In this document: positions 3,870 through 5,564 of the stretch, piece after piece | Position numbering within the stretch: the first letter of the stretch is position 1 | How the letters are laid out: the number at the start of each line of letters is the position of its first letter | DNA from: JAABRU01 sp964505535 | GTDB taxonomy: Bacteria > Desulfobacterota > Desulfobacteria > Desulfobacterales > Desulfococcaceae | Assembly: GCA_964505535.1 (NCBI GenBank) | Contig: CAZDIU010000331.1 | Span: forward strand, 1-5,564 | Direction of reading: 5' to 3' | DNA: 5,564 nucleotides | The notes under the pieces: generated by a model | Databases searched by the model: none | Told to the model about the DNA's origin: nothing | What the model saw: the letters and a program-made list of their open reading frames with translations, nothing else | Position numbers and translations under genes: made by a program

Positions 3870-5564
3870 ATGGAACAGGTTGTCAGAACAGATGAAAAAG
3901 AACTGAGCTCCACTGCCGGAAAGGCAGAAACCGATATGACGGAAGCAGTGTCAGACACTGCGGGAAAACAGCGGGAAAGCAGTGATGATTCCATGGAAAA
4001 CCTCATGGATATGTACGAAGAGAGTTTCAAGCGCTTCGGAGAAGGAGAGGTTGTCACCGGCAGAATCATCTCTGTTGACAAGGATTTTGTCCTTGTTGAC
4101 ATCGGTTACAAATCCGAAGGTCAGATTCGGATCAGCGAATTCACAGACGAAAACGGGAAGGTAAACGCCAAAATCGGCGACAGGGTCGAGGTGATGGTGG
4201 AATGGTGGGACGAAGAAGAGGAAGTTGTCGTCCTGTCCAAAGAAAAAGCAGCGAAAATCAAAGTCTGGGATGAAATCAAGAAAGCCTATGATGAGGAAGG
4301 TGTGGTCGAGGGAACCATCACCAGCCGGGTCAAAGGCGGTTTTTCCGTGGATATCGGCGTTACAGCCTTTCTTCCCGGTTCCCAGGCGGATCTGCGTCCC
4401 ATCCGCAATCTGGATGAAATGGTGGGCCAGACCTACAAATTCAAAATTCTCAAATACAACCGGAAGCGCAGCAATATTGTGCTGTCGCGGCGTGTGATCC
4501 TGGAAGAGGAAAGAGAAGCGGCCAGAAGCAAAACACTGGAAGCCATCGAAGAAGGCAAGATCGTAACAGGTGTTGTAAAAAATATCACTGAATACGGTGT
4601 GTTTGTGGATCTCGGAGGGGTGGACGGACTGCTGCACATCACCGATATTTCCTGGGGCAGAGTCAAACATCCGTCCGAACTTTTTTCCGTGGGAGATGAA
4701 ATCAAAGTCAGGATTCTCAGCCTGGATCTGGAAAAGGAACGGGTTTCTCTGGGCATGAAGCAGCTCACGGAAGATCCCTGGACACGGGCGCAGGAAAAAT
4801 ATCCCATCGGCTCCAAGGTCACGGGAAAAGTCGTCAGTCTCACAGATTACGGTGCCTTTGTGGAACTTGAAGAGGGGATTGAGGGGCTGATCCATGTTTC
4901 GGAAATGTCCTGGACACGGAAAGTGCGTCATCCCTCCAAAGTGGTTTCAGTGGGAGAGGAAGTCAGGGCCGTTGTGCTGGACATCAAACCGGAAAACCGC
5001 CGCATTTCTCTGGGCATGAAACAGGTTTCCCCCAATCCCTGGGATGTGATCAGCGAAAAATACCCGGTGGGCACAACCATTGAGGGAAGAATAAAAAATA
5101 TCACGGATTTCGGTCTGTTCATCGGCATTGACGAAGGCATTGACGGGCTGGTGCATATTTCAGACATCTCCTGGACCAAACGCATCAAACACCCGGGCGA
5201 TATTTACAAAAAAGGCGACATTGTTCAGGCTGTGGTTCTGGACATTGAAAAGGATAATGAAAGATTCTCTCTTGGAATCAAACAGTTAAATTCTGATCCA
5301 TGGGAAACGGTCGCGGAACGCTATGAGGTGGGCAAAGAGATTACCGGCACAGTGACCAATATCACCGATTTCGGTGTTTTTGTGGAACTGGAAGAGGGGA
5401 TCGAAGGTCTGGTTCATGTTTCTGAAATCAGCAAGGAGAAAATCAAGAATCCCTCTGAAAAATTCAATATCGGCGATGTGATTACCGCCAAAGTCATGAA
5501 CATCCACAGTGAGGAACGGAGAATCGGGCTTTCCATCAAACGCCTTGACATGGAAGATGATCAG
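3870..5564 (+). CDS. rpsA: 30S ribosomal protein S1 (3' end not reached)
   Basis: The frame is open from ATG 3870 to the window end: 565 codons with no stop. S1 binds single-stranded mRNA on the small ribosomal subunit and helps initiate translation of structured messages. All six S1 (OB-fold) domains are visible, starting at about residues 59, 144, 229, 314, 401 and 488. Domains 3-6 carry the RNA-binding core I-T-D/E-Y/F-G-x-F with a following H-[IV]-[ST] motif, and domains 3-5 end in SLG[MI]KQ. Domains 1 and 2 are divergent and lack these aromatic motifs, as expected for the ribosome-docking half. Before domain 1 is an acidic, Ser/Glu-rich N-terminal tail of about 58 residues, longer than in E. 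coli S1 (557 residues in total), ending in a MENLMDMYEESFKRF segment. The last visible residues, KRLDMEDDQ, lie just past domain 6, so only a short tail should be missing. It has its own promoter at 3775-3803. Confidence 0.97.
   Translation, partial: MEQVVRTDEKELSSTAGKAETDMTEAVSDTAGKQRESSDDSMENLMDMYEESFKRFGEGEVVTGRIISVDKDFVLVDIGYKSEGQIRISEFTDENGKVNAKIGDRVEVMVEWWDEEEEVVVLSKEKAAKIKVWDEIKKAYDEEGVVEGTITSRVKGGFSVDIGVTAFLPGSQADLRPIRNLDEMVGQTYKFKILKYNRKRSNIVLSRRVILEEEREAARSKTLEAIEEGKIVTGVVKNITEYGVFVDLGGVDGLLHITDISWGRVKHPSELFSVGDEIKVRILSLDLEKERVSLGMKQLTEDPWTRAQEKYPIGSKVTGKVVSLTDYGAFVELEEGIEGLIHVSEMSWTRKVRHPSKVVSVGEEVRAVVLDIKPENRRISLGMKQVSPNPWDVISEKYPVGTTIEGRIKNITDFGLFIGIDEGIDGLVHISDISWTKRIKHPGDIYKKGDIVQAVVLDIEKDNERFSLGIKQLNSDPWETVAERYEVGKEITGTVTNITDFGVFVELEEGIEGLVHVSEISKEKIKNPSEKFNIGDVITAKVMNIHSEERRIGLSIKRLDMEDDQ

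Noticed and set aside
3951..4931. A 326-codon open frame on the minus strand
   Set aside because: It lies wholly inside rpsA on the opposite strand. Its apparent repeats simply mirror the S1 domains and it has no ribosome-binding site or recognisable motif.
4554..5560. Repeated blocks of about 85-87 codons suggesting DNA tandem repeats
   Set aside because: They are the successive S1 domains 3-6 of ribosomal protein S1. They are similar at protein level, are diverged at DNA level, and are normal for the family.
1..5564. Search for a defence system, CRISPR array, tRNA, rRNA or mobile-element gene
   Set aside because: No regularly spaced repeats, cloverleaf, rRNA-like sequence, transposase/integrase motif or nuclease/toxin domain could be seen on either strand.

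Overview
The window looks like chromosomal DNA from a Gram-negative bacterium. Two Cys-anchored lipoproteins, a signal-peptide protein and a six-domain ribosomal protein S1 all fit this. The S1 style, the moderate base composition and the intergenic palindromes and short direct repeats suggest a deltaproteobacterial (Desulfobacterota, perhaps Desulfobacterales) host. That placement is an inference from general familiarity, not a database result.

Layout, left to right: (1) Positions 1-400, minus strand: the N-terminal 133 residues of a TPR lipoprotein, cut by the window edge. (2) Positions 401-823: an AT-rich divergent intergenic region. It holds a sigma70-like promoter (723-752) flanked by two copies of the same gapped palindrome, ATGAAA-N5-TTTCAT. 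(3) Positions 824-1486, plus strand: a 220-residue exported protein of unknown function with no cysteine in its mature part. (4) Positions 1487-1780: a repeat-rich spacer with an inverted repeat, two sets of short direct repeats and a near-perfect 17-bp-arm palindrome. (5) Positions 1781-3397, plus strand: a 538-residue von Willebrand factor A lipoprotein of the YfbK type with an intact MIDAS metal site. (6) Positions 3398-3869: a long spacer with a perfect 32-bp palindromic terminator, a second hairpin, an A-tract-rich stretch that might encode a structured RNA, a good sigma70-like promoter, and a leader hairpin. (7) Positions 3870-5564, plus strand: rpsA, ribosomal protein S1, open to the window end with all six S1 domains visible.

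The genes do not form one operon. Each has its own upstream spacer, and rpsA is insulated from the VWA gene by a strong terminator and has its own promoter. The three exported proteins suggest an envelope theme in the left part, but no shared pathway can be shown. I see no defence system, CRISPR array, tRNA, rRNA, transposase or phage gene. The most interesting unexplained signals are non-coding: the paired palindromes around the promoter at 723-752, and the possible structured RNA at about 3610-3765 upstream of rpsA.
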